Positions 34,914 through 44,003 of a stretch of 64,000 nt of DNA are shown one piece after another. A program made the position numbers and the translations under genes. Location: contig SAAB01000011.1 in NCBI GenBank assembly GCA_009929615.1, positions 1 through 64,000 on the forward strand, read 5' to 3'. The notes under the pieces were generated by a model. The model was not told the DNA's origin. It searched no databases and saw nothing but the letters and a program-made list of their open reading frames with translations. Within the stretch, counting starts at the first letter, position 1; every line of letters starts with the position of its first letter. Origin of the DNA: Clostridia bacterium (GTDB taxonomy: Bacteria; Bacillota; Clostridia; Lachnospirales; Lachnospiraceae).

Positions 34914-34974
34914 TTATGAATGAATACCCAAATAATATGCATAAATAATGTATATTTAGCAATAAATATTCATA
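34914..34974. promoter_or_regulatory. Possible ArgR operator cluster between argG and argC
   Basis: Several half-sites of the ArgR type (TGAAT, ATTCA, TGCAT) lie close together, including TATGAATGAATAC, ATGCATAAATAATGTAT and AATATTCATAATT. They sit between the divergent arg promoters, the expected place for arginine repression. AT-richness makes chance matches likely, so this is tentative. Confidence 0.35.
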
Positions 34975-34991
34975 ATTATTAAAAATACATC

Positions 34992-35020
34992 TTTACAGCT
35001 TTAGAAAATTGTATTATTAT
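34992..35020 (+). promoter_or_regulatory. Predicted sigma-A promoter of argCJBD
   Basis: TTTACA and TATTAT with a 17-nt spacer, about 35 nt before the argC start codon. Confidence 0.7.
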
Positions 35021-35055
35021 AAGAAAAGACATTTCAGAAAGAAGGGGAATTACCT

Positions 35056-36096
35056 ATGATTAAAGCGGGAATTATTGGTTCGACCGGATATGCCGGCCAG
35101 GAACTTGTGAGATTACTTCTTGGACATAAAGATGTGGAAATCGTCTGGTATGGTTCCAGAAGTTATATAGATAAGAAGTATTACGAAGTCTTTAGAAACA
35201 TGTTCCGGATTGTGGAGAATATTTGTAAGGATGATAACATGGATGAACTGGCAGAGGCTGTAGACGTAATTTTTACGGCAACACCGCAGGGACTCTGTGC
35301 ATCCCTTGTCAGCGAAGAAGTTCTTAAGAAAGTAAAGATTGTAGATTTAAGTGCGGATTTTCGAATTAAAGATGTGGAAGTATACGAAAAGTGGTATGGT
35401 CTTAAACATGCCTCACCATCCTTTATTCCGGAAGCTGTTTACGGACTTTGTGAGATTAACAGAGAGCAGATTAAGGGTGCCCGATTGATAGCGAACCCTG
35501 GATGTTATACAACCTGTTCTATTTTGACAGCTTATCCGCTGGTTAAAGAAGGACTGATTAATCCCCATTCGATTATTATCGATGCAAAATCAGGAACATC
35601 CGGTGCAGGAAGAAGTGCTAAGGTAGATAATCTCTTCTGTGAGGTTAATGAGAATATGAAAGCTTATGGCGTGACAAGTCATCGTCATACACCTGAAATT
35701 GAAGAGCAGCTTGGTTATGCGGCAGGAGAAGAACTCCTTCTTAATTTCACACCTCATTTGGTACCAATGAACCGGGGAATTCTGGTAACAGCCTATGCCG
35801 ATTTAAAAGAAGGTGTTACCGAAGCAGATATTCGGGCAGCCTATGATAAATATTATAAGAATGAGAAATTTGTCCGTGTGCTGGACCCGGGCATGTGTCC
35901 GGAAACCAGATGGGTTGAAGGAAGTAATTACACAGATATTAATTTCAAGGTAGACCCTAGAACACACCGTGTTGTTATGATGGGCGCTTTGGATAATCTT
36001 GTTAAAGGTGCTGCCGGCCAGGCGGTTCAGAATATGAATTTGATATTTGGTCTGGAGGAAGCTGAAGGACTGGAATTAGTGCCGATGTTCCCGTAG
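35056..36096 (+). CDS. argC: N-acetyl-gamma-glutamyl-phosphate reductase
   Basis: ArgC of 346 residues. The NADP-binding Rossmann start is GIIGSTGYAGQELVRLL, the catalytic cysteine lies in ANPGCYTTCSIL and the C-terminal dimerisation domain has TPHLVPMNRGIL. It reduces N-acetylglutamyl phosphate to the semialdehyde. It is the first gene of argC-argJ-argB-argD, with RBS GAAGGGGAATT. Confidence 0.97.
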   Translation: MIKAGIIGSTGYAGQELVRLLLGHKDVEIVWYGSRSYIDKKYYEVFRNMFRIVENICKDDNMDELAEAVDVIFTATPQGLCASLVSEEVLKKVKIVDLSADFRIKDVEVYEKWYGLKHASPSFIPEAVYGLCEINREQIKGARLIANPGCYTTCSILTAYPLVKEGLINPHSIIIDAKSGTSGAGRSAKVDNLFCEVNENMKAYGVTSHRHTPEIEEQLGYAAGEELLLNFTPHLVPMNRGILVTAYADLKEGVTEADIRAAYDKYYKNEKFVRVLDPGMCPETRWVEGSNYTDINFKVDPRTHRVVMMGALDNLVKGAAGQAVQNMNLIFGLEEAEGLELVPMFP

Positions 36097-36113
36097 GATA
36101 GGAGAGTGGAAAT

Positions 36114-37337
36114 ATGAAGAAGATTGAGGGCGGTGTAACCGCAGCAAAAGGATTTGAAGCAGCTGCAACAGCAGCTGAGATTAAATATAAAGACCGTACG
36201 GATATGGCGATGATTTACAGCCAGAAACCATGTAAGGCAGCCGGAACCTTCACAACGAATGTTGTTAAGGCCGCTCCGGTAAAATGGGATCAGGAAGTTG
36301 TAGCCTCATCTCCGAGTGTACAGGCAGTCATTATTAATTCAGGAATTGCCAATGCATGTACGGGAGCTGAAGGCTATGGCTATTGTAAAGAAACAGCCGG
36401 CGGGGCAGCAGAGGTACTGGGAATTGATATTTCCGCCGTTCTTGTTGCATCTACCGGGGTTATCGGTATGCAGCTGCCAATTGACCGGATTAAAGCCGGT
36501 TCGGCAAAATTAGCACAGTTAAAAAAGGATAGCATTGAGGCCGGACATGAGGCTGCAAAGGCTATTATGACAACAGATACAGTGCCAAAAGAAATCGCAG
36601 TAGAATTTACCATCGATGGTAAAACAGTAACCATGGGCGGCATGTGTAAAGGTTCAGGCATGATTCATCCGAATATGTGTACCATGCTTGGTTTCATCAC
36701 AACCGATGCGGCCATTTCCAAGGAACTGCTTCAGGAAGCACTGAGTGAAGATATTAAAGATACATATAATATGGTTTCTGTAGATGGAGATACTTCCACG
36801 AATGATACGGTACTGCTTTTGTCCAATGGCATGGCGGGAAATACGGAGATTACTGAAAAGGGCGAAGCTTTTGAAACCTTTAAGAAAGCTTTGAATATGG
36901 TCAATACCTATCTCTGCCGGAAGATTGCAGGGGATGGTGAGGGTGCCACAGCACTTTTTGAAGTCAAGATTTTAGGTGCTGCAACTAAAGAAGATGCGGT
37001 TACTTTAAGTAAATCTGTTGTCACCTCAAGTTTGACCAAAGCGGCTATTTACGGACATGATGCCAACTGGGGCCGAATTCTGTGTGCCATGGGTTATTCC
37101 GGAGTTATTTTTGACCCGGAAGTGGTTGACTTGTATTTTGAAAGTGCGGCTGGTAAGATTAAGATTATGGAAAATGGTGTGTCTACAGGCTACAGTGAAG
37201 ATGAAGCAACAAAGATTCTGTCTGAGCCGGAAGTGACAACTATTGCCGATGTGAAGATGGGGGACGCCACAGCAACTGCATGGGGCTGCGACCTTACCTA
37301 TGACTATGTGAAAATCAATGCGGATTACCGCAGTTAG
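36114..37337 (+). CDS. argJ: Bifunctional ornithine acetyltransferase/N-acetylglutamate synthase
   Basis: ArgJ of 407 residues, self-cleaved into two chains. The processing site is in GMIHPNMCTMLGF, where Thr190 would become the nucleophile. KAAPVKWDQ and AIYGHDANWGRILCAMGYSG are other conserved stretches. It recycles the acetyl group from N-acetylornithine to glutamate, which makes the pathway cyclic; whether it also uses acetyl-CoA cannot be read from sequence. Confidence 0.96.
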   Translation: MKKIEGGVTAAKGFEAAATAAEIKYKDRTDMAMIYSQKPCKAAGTFTTNVVKAAPVKWDQEVVASSPSVQAVIINSGIANACTGAEGYGYCKETAGGAAEVLGIDISAVLVASTGVIGMQLPIDRIKAGSAKLAQLKKDSIEAGHEAAKAIMTTDTVPKEIAVEFTIDGKTVTMGGMCKGSGMIHPNMCTMLGFITTDAAISKELLQEALSEDIKDTYNMVSVDGDTSTNDTVLLLSNGMAGNTEITEKGEAFETFKKALNMVNTYLCRKIAGDGEGATALFEVKILGAATKEDAVTLSKSVVTSSLTKAAIYGHDANWGRILCAMGYSGVIFDPEVVDLYFESAAGKIKIMENGVSTGYSEDEATKILSEPEVTTIADVKMGDATATAWGCDLTYDYVKINADYRS

Positions 37338-37349
37338 GAGCGAAGGATA

Positions 37350-38252
37350 ATGGGTACAGAGATGGATAAGTATTTGGAAAAGGCGGAAGTATTGATTGAA
37401 GCCCTTCCATATATTCAAAGATTTAACCGACGGATTATTGTTGTTAAATACGGCGGCAGTGCAATGGTGGATGAAAACTTGAAAAAACGGGTTATTCAGG
37501 ATGTTACATTGTTGAAGCTGGTAGGCTTTAAACCGATTATCGTTCATGGCGGCGGTAAAGAAATCAGCCGTTGGGTTGGCAAAGTAGGAATGGAACCTCA
37601 TTTCATCAATGGTCTTCGTGTGACAGATGAAGATACGATGGAGATTGCTGAGATGGTATTGAATAAAGTAAATAAAAGTCTTGTTCAGATGGTACAGGAA
37701 CTGGGCGTTAAAGCTGTCGGAATCAGTGGCAAAGATGGCGGACTTATGACCGTGGAAAAGAAATATTCGGATGGTAAGGATATCGGATTTGTCGGAGAGA
37801 TTACGGAAGTGAATCCTAAAATTCTGTATGACCTTCTTGAAAAAGATTTTCTCCCGATTATATGTCCTGTTGGCCTGGATAAAGAGTTTAATACTTATAA
37901 TATCAATGCAGATGATGCAGCCTGTGCGGTTGCTAAAGCTGTCAATGCGGAGAAACTGGCATTTCTGACAGACATTGAAGGTGTATATAAAGATCCGGAA
38001 GATAAAAGTACACTGATTTCCGAACTGACCATCAGCGAAGCACATAAGCTGATTGAAGATGGATTTATTGGTGGCGGTATGCTTCCTAAATTAAATAACT
38101 GTATTGATGCCATTGATAATGGCGTATCCCGTGTACATATTATGGACGGACGTATTCCTCATTGCCTTCTGTTGGAAATCTTTACAAACAGAGGTATTGG
38201 TACAGCGATTTTAAGTGAAGGAGAAGGAAGGTATTATCATGGTGACGAATGA
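37350..38252 (+). CDS. argB: Acetylglutamate kinase
   Basis: ArgB of 300 residues, an amino acid kinase fold. It shows VVKYGGSAM, the glycine-rich [12 protein letters not shown], and [10 protein letters not shown]. It phosphorylates N-acetylglutamate. In organisms with the cyclic (ArgJ) pathway this enzyme is often the arginine feedback target; its N-terminal extension of about 20 residues before the kinase core would fit the hexameric, arginine-sensitive type. It overlaps argD by 14 nt. Confidence 0.97.
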   Translation: MGTEMDKYLEKAEVLIEALPYIQRFNRRIIVVKYGGSAMVDENLKKRVIQDVTLLKLVGFKPIIVHGGGKEISRWVGKVGMEPHFINGLRVTDEDTMEIAEMVLNKVNKSLVQMVQELGVKAVGISGKDGGLMTVEKKYSDGKDIGFVGEITEVNPKILYDLLEKDFLPIICPVGLDKEFNTYNINADDAACAVAKAVNAEKLAFLTDIEGVYKDPEDKSTLISELTISEAHKLIEDGFIGGGMLPKLNNCIDAIDNGVSRVHIMDGRIPHCLLLEIFTNRGIGTAILSEGEGRYYHGDE

Positions 38253-39438
38253 ATTTAAAAATTACGCAGAAGAGGCAATTGTCCATACCTATAATCGTTT
38301 TCCGGTAGCCTTTGACCATGGAGATGGTGTTTATCTCTATGATACAGACGGAAAAAAATATTTGGATTTTGCTGCAGGAATTGCAGTCAGTGCCTTCGGT
38401 TATAATGTTGAAGAATATAAAGATGCATTAAAGGCCCAGATAGATAAACTGATGCATGTTTCAAATCTTTATTATACAGAGCCAATGGCTGAAGCGGCTC
38501 ATAAATTAGTTAAAGCCAGTGGACTGAAACGGGTATTTTTCACCAACAGTGGTGCAGAAGCTATTGAAGGTGCCATTAAAGTAGCACGTAAGTATGCTTT
38601 TAAGAAAGATGGAAGTACAGACCATGAAATTATTGCCATGGAACATTCTTTCCACGGACGAAGCATGGGAGCTTTATCCGTAACAGGTAATGCCCATTAT
38701 CGTGAAGCTTTCCAGCCGGGTATTGGCAATGTTGTTTTTGCCAACTACAATGACCTGGAAGATGTAAAATCAAAGATCACAGATAAAACCTGTGCCATTC
38801 TTTTTGAAACTGTGCAGGGTGAAGGCGGAATCTATCCGGGAGAAAAAGAATTTATTCAGGGAGTACGGGAACTTTGCGATGAAAAAGATATTTTACTCAT
38901 CCTCGATGAGATTCAGTGTGGTATGGGACGTACAGGTAAGATGTTTGCCTATGAACATTATGGAATTCTTCCGGATGTTATGACGGCAGCAAAAGCTCTG
39001 GGATGCGGTGTGCCGGTAGGCGCCTTTGTCGTTGGAGAAAAGGCAGAAGATGCCCTTGAACCGGGTGACCATGGTTCAACTTATGGTGGAAATCCTTTTG
39101 TAACAGCAGCTGTATGCAAGGTCTTTGATATGTTTGAAAGCTGGAAGATTCTTGACAATGTCAATGAAATTTCTGCTTACATGGATGAGAAGCTTAAAGA
39201 ATTAGCTTCCCAATATGATGTGATTGAATCCACCCGTGGACTTGGTCTTATCCGTGCCTTGGAATTCAATGTTCCGGTGAACCCATATATTAATAAGGCT
39301 CTTGAAAAGGGACTTTTGGTTATTTCCGCAGGAACAAGCATTATTCGTTTTGTTCCACCGCTGGTTATTACCAAAGAGAATGTTGATGATATGATTGACA
39401 TCTTAGAAGCATGTATCAAAGAGGTCAATGACAAATAA
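38239..39438 (+). CDS. argD: Acetylornithine aminotransferase
   Basis: ArgD of 399 residues, a class III PLP aminotransferase. [17 protein letters not shown] binds the cofactor phosphate, [19 protein letters not shown] contains the PLP aspartate, and the Schiff-base lysine is in [15 protein letters not shown]. It converts N-acetylglutamate semialdehyde to N-acetylornithine. The ATG after GAGAAGGAAGG is chosen; a longer reading starts inside argB without a ribosome site. Confidence 0.96.
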   Translation: MVTNEFKNYAEEAIVHTYNRFPVAFDHGDGVYLYDTDGKKYLDFAAGIAVSAFGYNVEEYKDALKAQIDKLMHVSNLYYTEPMAEAAHKLVKASGLKRVFFTNSGAEAIEGAIKVARKYAFKKDGSTDHEIIAMEHSFHGRSMGALSVTGNAHYREAFQPGIGNVVFANYNDLEDVKSKITDKTCAILFETVQGEGGIYPGEKEFIQGVRELCDEKDILLILDEIQCGMGRTGKMFAYEHYGILPDVMTAAKALGCGVPVGAFVVGEKAEDALEPGDHGSTYGGNPFVTAAVCKVFDMFESWKILDNVNEISAYMDEKLKELASQYDVIESTRGLGLIRALEFNVPVNPYINKALEKGLLVISAGTSIIRFVPPLVITKENVDDMIDILEACIKEVNDK

Positions 39439-39455
39439 AGAATTAAAAATATAAG

Positions 39456-39485
39456 GCAGGCGGTTCGTATGAACTGTCTGCTTTT
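39456..39485 (+). terminator. Intrinsic terminator after argD
   Basis: GCAGGCGGTTC pairs with GAACTGTCTGC (11 bp, two G-U pairs) around GTAT, followed by TTTT. Confidence 0.8.
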
Positions 39486-39552
39486 CTGCATAAGACGGTC
39501 ATATACTCTCTGCAAATGGATATACTAATAAAAAATGTGGAGGAGAAAGACT

Positions 39553-39981
39553 ATGTGGGGATGGATAGTAGCATTGATTTCAGGAGCATTAATGAGCATT
39601 CAGGGTGTTTTTAATACGGGGCTTACAAAGCAGACCAGCCTTTGGGTTGCCAACAGCTGGGTACAGGGGACGGCATTGGTGGTATGTCTGGCAGCCTGGC
39701 TGCTGCGGGACCGTCAGCCCTTTTATACTTTGTTTCAGGTAGATGGAAAGTATCTGCTTTTAGGAGGCGTTATCGGGGCATTTATTACATTGACGGTGAT
39801 TCTTAGTATGGATAAACTGGGACCGGCAAAATCTGCCTTGATTATTGTTGTATCCCAGCTGGCGGTAGCCTATCTGATTGAACTTTTCGGACTGTTTGGC
39901 ATGGAAAAGGTGGACTTCCAATGGTCGAAACTTCTTGGGATGATTGTAGCCGTGGCGGGTATTATGATTTTTAAATGGTAA
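39553..39981 (+). CDS. YdcZ (DUF606) family DMT transporter
   Basis: A 142-residue protein with four to five predicted helices, starting WGWIVALISGALMSIQGVFN and including GGVIGAFITLTVILSMDKLGPAKSA across two helices. This half-size drug/metabolite transporter type (DMT_YdcZ) probably works as a dimer. Substrate unknown. The ATG after GGAGGAG is used. It stands alone between the arg terminator and the competence-linked block. Confidence 0.87.
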   Translation: MWGWIVALISGALMSIQGVFNTGLTKQTSLWVANSWVQGTALVVCLAAWLLRDRQPFYTLFQVDGKYLLLGGVIGAFITLTVILSMDKLGPAKSALIIVVSQLAVAYLIELFGLFGMEKVDFQWSKLLGMIVAVAGIMIFKW

Positions 39982-40008
39982 AAAAATCGTAAAACTTTTA
40001 AAAACATA

Positions 40009-40037
40009 TTGTAATACTTTTCCGTTTTAGCTAAAAT
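40009..40037 (+). promoter_or_regulatory. Predicted promoter of the comEA-like gene, with palindrome
   Basis: TTGTAA and TAAAAT are separated by 17 nt. A perfect 12-bp palindrome TTTTAGCTAAAA (40025-40036) overlaps the -10 box and could be an operator. Confidence 0.5.
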
Positions 40038-40107
40038 AGATATGTATACTGTTTTGATATAAGATATGTATGTTTTTTTGACATCTCTATTCGAAAGGAA
40101 GGATAGA

Positions 40108-40701
40108 GTGGCAAAAAGAAAAGGAATACTGCTGATTTTTTTGAGTTTTATTCTATGGATTTGTCCGGCATGTGCAAAAGAATCCCCCATTCTGGAAACA
40201 GGAGAGGGCAGCCAGACGACGATAGAACCGGAGACGAAAGAAGTAAACAGCAGCGAAGAAAGTTCAGACGATTTAATCTATGTTTATGTCTGTGGACAGG
40301 TGAATGCACCGGGTGTTTATGAACTACTGCCGGGAGACCGTTGGTTTCAGGCTGTGGAGATGGCCGGAGGCATTTCAGAGAATGGTGACTTGAGCTGTAT
40401 TAATCTGGCATCGGTACTGGGAGATGGCGAAAGAGTCTATATTCCGGCGGTGGGAGAATCCGAGTGGTCTGAGAATCCGGAAGAGACAGCTTCCGATGTT
40501 TCAAAGGATTATGTAGATATCAACCGGGCAGCCAGGGAAGAACTGATGACCCTGCCGGGTATCGGGGAGAAGAAAGCGGATGCCATCATTGCTTACAGAG
40601 AAAAAGAAGGCCCTTTTGAGAGTAAGGATGCATTGATGAATGTTCCGGGGATCAAAGAAGGACTTTATGAAAAGATTGAGGATCTGATTGAGGCTTATTG
40701 A
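40108..40701 (+). CDS. comEA: ComEA-family helix-hairpin-helix DNA-binding protein
   Basis: About 197 residues from a GTG after AAGGAAGG. An N-terminal hydrophobic segment (GILLIFLSFILWICPAC) may be a signal anchor or lipoprotein signal with its cysteine. An SLBB domain follows (about 50-120; VYVCGQVNAPGVYEL), then two helix-hairpin-helix motifs (VDINRAAREELMTLPGIGEK and ALMNVPGIKEGLYEKI). This is the ComEA layout, a surface DNA receptor for transformation. comEC lies four genes downstream, supporting the role, although whether DNA uptake operates in this organism is unknown. Confidence 0.88.
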   Translation: MAKRKGILLIFLSFILWICPACAKESPILETGEGSQTTIEPETKEVNSSEESSDDLIYVYVCGQVNAPGVYELLPGDRWFQAVEMAGGISENGDLSCINLASVLGDGERVYIPAVGESEWSENPEETASDVSKDYVDINRAAREELMTLPGIGEKKADAIIAYREKEGPFESKDALMNVPGIKEGLYEKIEDLIEAY

Positions 40702-40764
40702 TATGTGCCGCGTATACTGCGGTTTGAATCCGGGGAATCCCGGAGGATAGATTGAGGTGGAAGA

Positions 40765-41454
40765 ATGGCTAAGAAGGTACTTGTAGTTGATGATGAGAAA
40801 TTGATTGTAAAGGGAATCCGATACAGTTTAGAGCAGGATGGAATGGAAGTTGAAGTGGCATATGATGGCCGTCAGGCATTGGATATGGCCCAGAGTAATT
40901 CTTATGATGTTATACTTTTAGATGTCATGCTGCCGGAGTTAAACGGTTTTGAGGTTTGTCAGATGATTCGTGACTTCTCCGATGTTCCGATTATTATGCT
41001 GACAGCTAAAGGTGATGATATGGATAAGATTCTTGGACTGGAATACGGTGCGGATGACTATATTACAAAACCTTTTAATATTTTAGAGGTTAAGGCCAGA
41101 ATTAAAGCCATTATGCGAAGAACCCGCGTTAAAGAACCTGAAGTAAAGAATATCCGTGTGATTACATCGGGAGATATGCGTATTGATTTAGACAGCCGAA
41201 GAGTCTTTATCGCTGATAAAGAAGTGAATCTGACAGCAAAAGAGTTTGATTTGCTCGAGCTGTTGATTACCAATCCAAATAAGGTCTATAACAGAGAGAA
41301 TCTTTTGAATTTAGTATGGGGATATGATTATCCGGGAGATGTTCGAACCGTGGATGTTCATGTGCGTCGATTAAGAGAAAAAGTGGAAGTGAATCCGAGC
41401 GAGCCACGATATATACATACAAAATGGGGTGTTGGTTATTTCTTCCAAAATTAA
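40765..41454 (+). CDS. OmpR-family response regulator
   Basis: A 229-residue regulator. The receiver domain (1-120) has VVDDEKLI, the phospho-acceptor Asp in VILLDVMLPELNGFE, and the switch lysine in YITKPFNILE. The winged-helix DNA-binding domain ends with VDVHVRRLREKVE and YIHTKWGVGYFF. It overlaps the next gene, its cognate histidine kinase, by 26 nt. Sequence and arrangement resemble PhoP/ResD-type systems; the signal is not apparent. Confidence 0.93.
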   Translation: MAKKVLVVDDEKLIVKGIRYSLEQDGMEVEVAYDGRQALDMAQSNSYDVILLDVMLPELNGFEVCQMIRDFSDVPIIMLTAKGDDMDKILGLEYGADDYITKPFNILEVKARIKAIMRRTRVKEPEVKNIRVITSGDMRIDLDSRRVFIADKEVNLTAKEFDLLELLITNPNKVYNRENLLNLVWGYDYPGDVRTVDVHVRRLREKVEVNPSEPRYIHTKWGVGYFFQN

Positions 41455-42922
41455 AAAAGTAAAGAAGAAACGAAAAAACCGGTTTTTATACAGCATGCGT
41501 TTATGGTTGGTAGTTGCCTTGATACTGGTAACTATCAGCCCTTTATTTATTATGCGGCTGGTTGCTTTGGACAATATTGAGGCAAAACTCCGTGCTCGGC
41601 GGATGGAGGAACTATCAAATTATACACTGATTCTTTCGAATCAGATTGTTCGAAGCGATTATTTTAAAGGCGAGAACCGGGATACAGTTCATGGTGATAT
41701 GAATCAAAGTGCTTCCATGTACAACGGAAGAGTTTTGATTATTGACAGTAATTATGGCATTGTCAAGGATACTTACGGTACCCTGGATGGAATGACATCC
41801 ATATCGCCGGAAACAATAGAGGCCATGGACGGTACAAGTATTAAAAATTATAATAAGGAAGATGGAATGCTGGAACTGGCTGTGCCGATTACCACTGAGG
41901 ATAAATCCGAGGTAATGGGTGTTATTCTGTTCTATTCTTCCATCTCAGATATTTTGAGAACCTGTGAGTCTATCGGACAGTCTTATAATGGTATTACAAC
42001 AGCACTGGTCGGGCTCTGTGTTCTGATGTCAGTCGTGCTTGCCAATATTTTTACAAAACCGTTGAAACGTGTTGCAAATTCCATTGACCGGATGGCTGAG
42101 GGACATTTTGATGAAGAGATTCACTTGAGAGGCTTTTCAGAAATTAAAACGATTTCCGACTCTTTTAATACCATGCTTAATAAACTTCGTAATTTGGAGA
42201 ATTCCCGACAGGAATTTGTTTCCAATGTATCCCATGAGCTGAAAACGCCAATCACATCCATTAAAGTATTGGCGGATTCACTGAATATGCAGGAAGATGT
42301 TCCAAATGATGTATATAAAGAGTTTATGCAGGATATTGTTGTGGAGATTGACAGGGAGAATGAGATTATTAATGATTTACTTTCTCTTGTGAAGATGGAT
42401 AAGGCTGTGGCTGATTTGAATGTTTCACTGGTCAATGTCAATGACATGCTGGAATTGATTCTCAAACGGCTTCGTCCGATAGCAGCGAAACGGAATATTG
42501 AACTTGTTTTTGAGAGTTTCCGTCCCGTATCCGCTGAATGTGATGAAGTAAAGATTAATCTGGCATTTACGAATCTGGTGGAAAACGGTATTAAATATAA
42601 CACAGCCGGTGGCTGGGTTAAGGTATCTCTGGATGCAGACCACAAGTATTTCTATGTCAAGGTGACAGATTCAGGAATTGGTATTCCGAAAGAATATCAG
42701 GACCAGATATTTGAACGTTTTTACCGGGTTGATAAAGCCCGTTTAAGGGAGACCGGCGGCACAGGGCTGGGTCTTGCCATTACAAAGAATGTTATTCTTA
42801 TGCATGATGGTGCTATCAAAGTACTCAGCAAAGAGGATGAAGGTTCGACCTTTGTTGTTCGTATTCCATTGAAACACATGGTGGAAGGTCAGAATGGAGG
42901 GGTGACGAATGAAAAAATTTAA
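41429..42922 (+). CDS. HAMP sensor histidine kinase
   Basis: About 497 residues from a GTG inside the regulator gene; later starts, such as the ATG at 41495, are possible. Two membrane helices (about 24-46 and 190-212) flank an extracytoplasmic sensor domain, then HAMP, the HisKA box VSHELKTPITSIKVLAD, and an ATPase domain with N box FTNLVENGIKYN and G boxes VTDSGIGIP and GTGLGLAI. It is the partner of the preceding regulator. Its 3' end overlaps the lipoprotein gene by 14 nt. Confidence 0.92.
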   Translation: MLVISSKIKKVKKKRKNRFLYSMRLWLVVALILVTISPLFIMRLVALDNIEAKLRARRMEELSNYTLILSNQIVRSDYFKGENRDTVHGDMNQSASMYNGRVLIIDSNYGIVKDTYGTLDGMTSISPETIEAMDGTSIKNYNKEDGMLELAVPITTEDKSEVMGVILFYSSISDILRTCESIGQSYNGITTALVGLCVLMSVVLANIFTKPLKRVANSIDRMAEGHFDEEIHLRGFSEIKTISDSFNTMLNKLRNLENSRQEFVSNVSHELKTPITSIKVLADSLNMQEDVPNDVYKEFMQDIVVEIDRENEIINDLLSLVKMDKAVADLNVSLVNVNDMLELILKRLRPIAAKRNIELVFESFRPVSAECDEVKINLAFTNLVENGIKYNTAGGWVKVSLDADHKYFYVKVTDSGIGIPKEYQDQIFERFYRVDKARLRETGGTGLGLAITKNVILMHDGAIKVLSKEDEGSTFVVRIPLKHMVEGQNGGVTNEKI

Positions 42923-44003
42923 GTTGTTTACCCTAAGTATTCTGTGCCTTGCGTTGGTTATATCAACAGTGGGATGTTCACTGGCAGACAAAATCACTGC
43001 CTTTGTCCATTCTTCAGATGACGAGGAGATTATTACAACCGAGGCTACCCACGGTGTTTATTGGATGAATCAGGGGGAAACCCGGCTTTTAAAGGTTCCC
43101 TATGAGGTGGATACATCTTCGCCGGAAGCAATTATCGCTTCCTGTATCGAGGGGTTGAAGCAGACACCGGATGATAATGGTTATAAATGTATTATTGCCG
43201 GAAATGTGGAAGTGACGGATTATAGTTATGAAAGTAGTAATAAACTGGCAACGATTTCCTTCAGCAGTAAATATAAAGAATTATCGACATCTCAGGAAAT
43301 TCTTGCCCGGGCAGCGATTGTAAGAACACTGACTCAGTTCAGCGATGATATCCAGTATGTTTCATTTAACGTCGGAACGGTACCGTTGGCTGCGTCCGAT
43401 GGCAGCCGACTTATGATGCGTGGAAAAGATTTTGTCAGCAATATCAGCGGTAATATGGAGTATGTCAGGGAAGATTATGTGACACTCTATTTCGCCAATG
43501 AGGACAGAACCATGCTTCAGCAGGAGGATGTCGTTGTCAAATATCTCAGTAAGATTAATCTGGAAACAGCGGTTGTCAACAGTCTTATTTCAGGTCCAAT
43601 CAGCAGCGGACTTCAGCCGACTCTGTCAACAGATATCGTTGTGAATAAGGTCAATGTTAAAGAAGGGGTCTGCTATGTAGATTTGGATGAGACCTTCTTC
43701 GAACGAATTGATGGACAGAAGTTTGAATTAAATATTTATTCCATCGTCAATACGCTGACTCAGCTTGCAGGTATTACCCGGGTTCAGTTCCTAATCGACG
43801 GCGTTATCTTTACAGGCACCATTGACGGTATGCGAATTGACAGCATGTTTGAAAAAAATATGTCTCTCGTATACCGGCCGGAAAAAGAGAGCGTAGCAAC
43901 GACGGCAGCCCAGAGCGGCAGTGCCCTCAGCGGTGATATTGAAGGCCAGGTTAAAGATAATCAGAATATCGTTGAAACGGAAGAAAACATAGGAGAATCG
44001 TAG
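42909..44003 (+). CDS. GerMN-domain lipoprotein
   Basis: A 364-residue protein with a lipoprotein signal (LFTLSILCLALVISTVGCS; lipidated Cys about residue 23) and two GerMN repeats (about 55-165 and 195-320), the domain of spore germination protein GerM and of LpqB-like lipoproteins. A two-component system followed by a GerMN/LpqB lipoprotein recalls the actinobacterial MtrAB-LpqB order, where the lipoprotein modulates the kinase; here that is inference. comEC begins at the next base after its stop. Confidence 0.85.
   Translation: MKKFKLFTLSILCLALVISTVGCSLADKITAFVHSSDDEEIITTEATHGVYWMNQGETRLLKVPYEVDTSSPEAIIASCIEGLKQTPDDNGYKCIIAGNVEVTDYSYESSNKLATISFSSKYKELSTSQEILARAAIVRTLTQFSDDIQYVSFNVGTVPLAASDGSRLMMRGKDFVSNISGNMEYVREDYVTLYFANEDRTMLQQEDVVVKYLSKINLETAVVNSLISGPISSGLQPTLSTDIVVNKVNVKEGVCYVDLDETFFERIDGQKFELNIYSIVNTLTQLAGITRVQFLIDGVIFTGTIDGMRIDSMFEKNMSLVYRPEKESVATTAAQSGSALSGDIEGQVKDNQNIVETEENIGES

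Noticed and set aside
36114-38045. Long antisense frame across argJ and argB
   Set aside because: It is a Cys/His/Phe-rich shadow of coding DNA on the opposite strand, with no sensible protein features.
42121-42645. Long antisense frame inside the histidine kinase gene
   Set aside because: A typical mirror of a strongly coding gene; no ribosome site or family resemblance.
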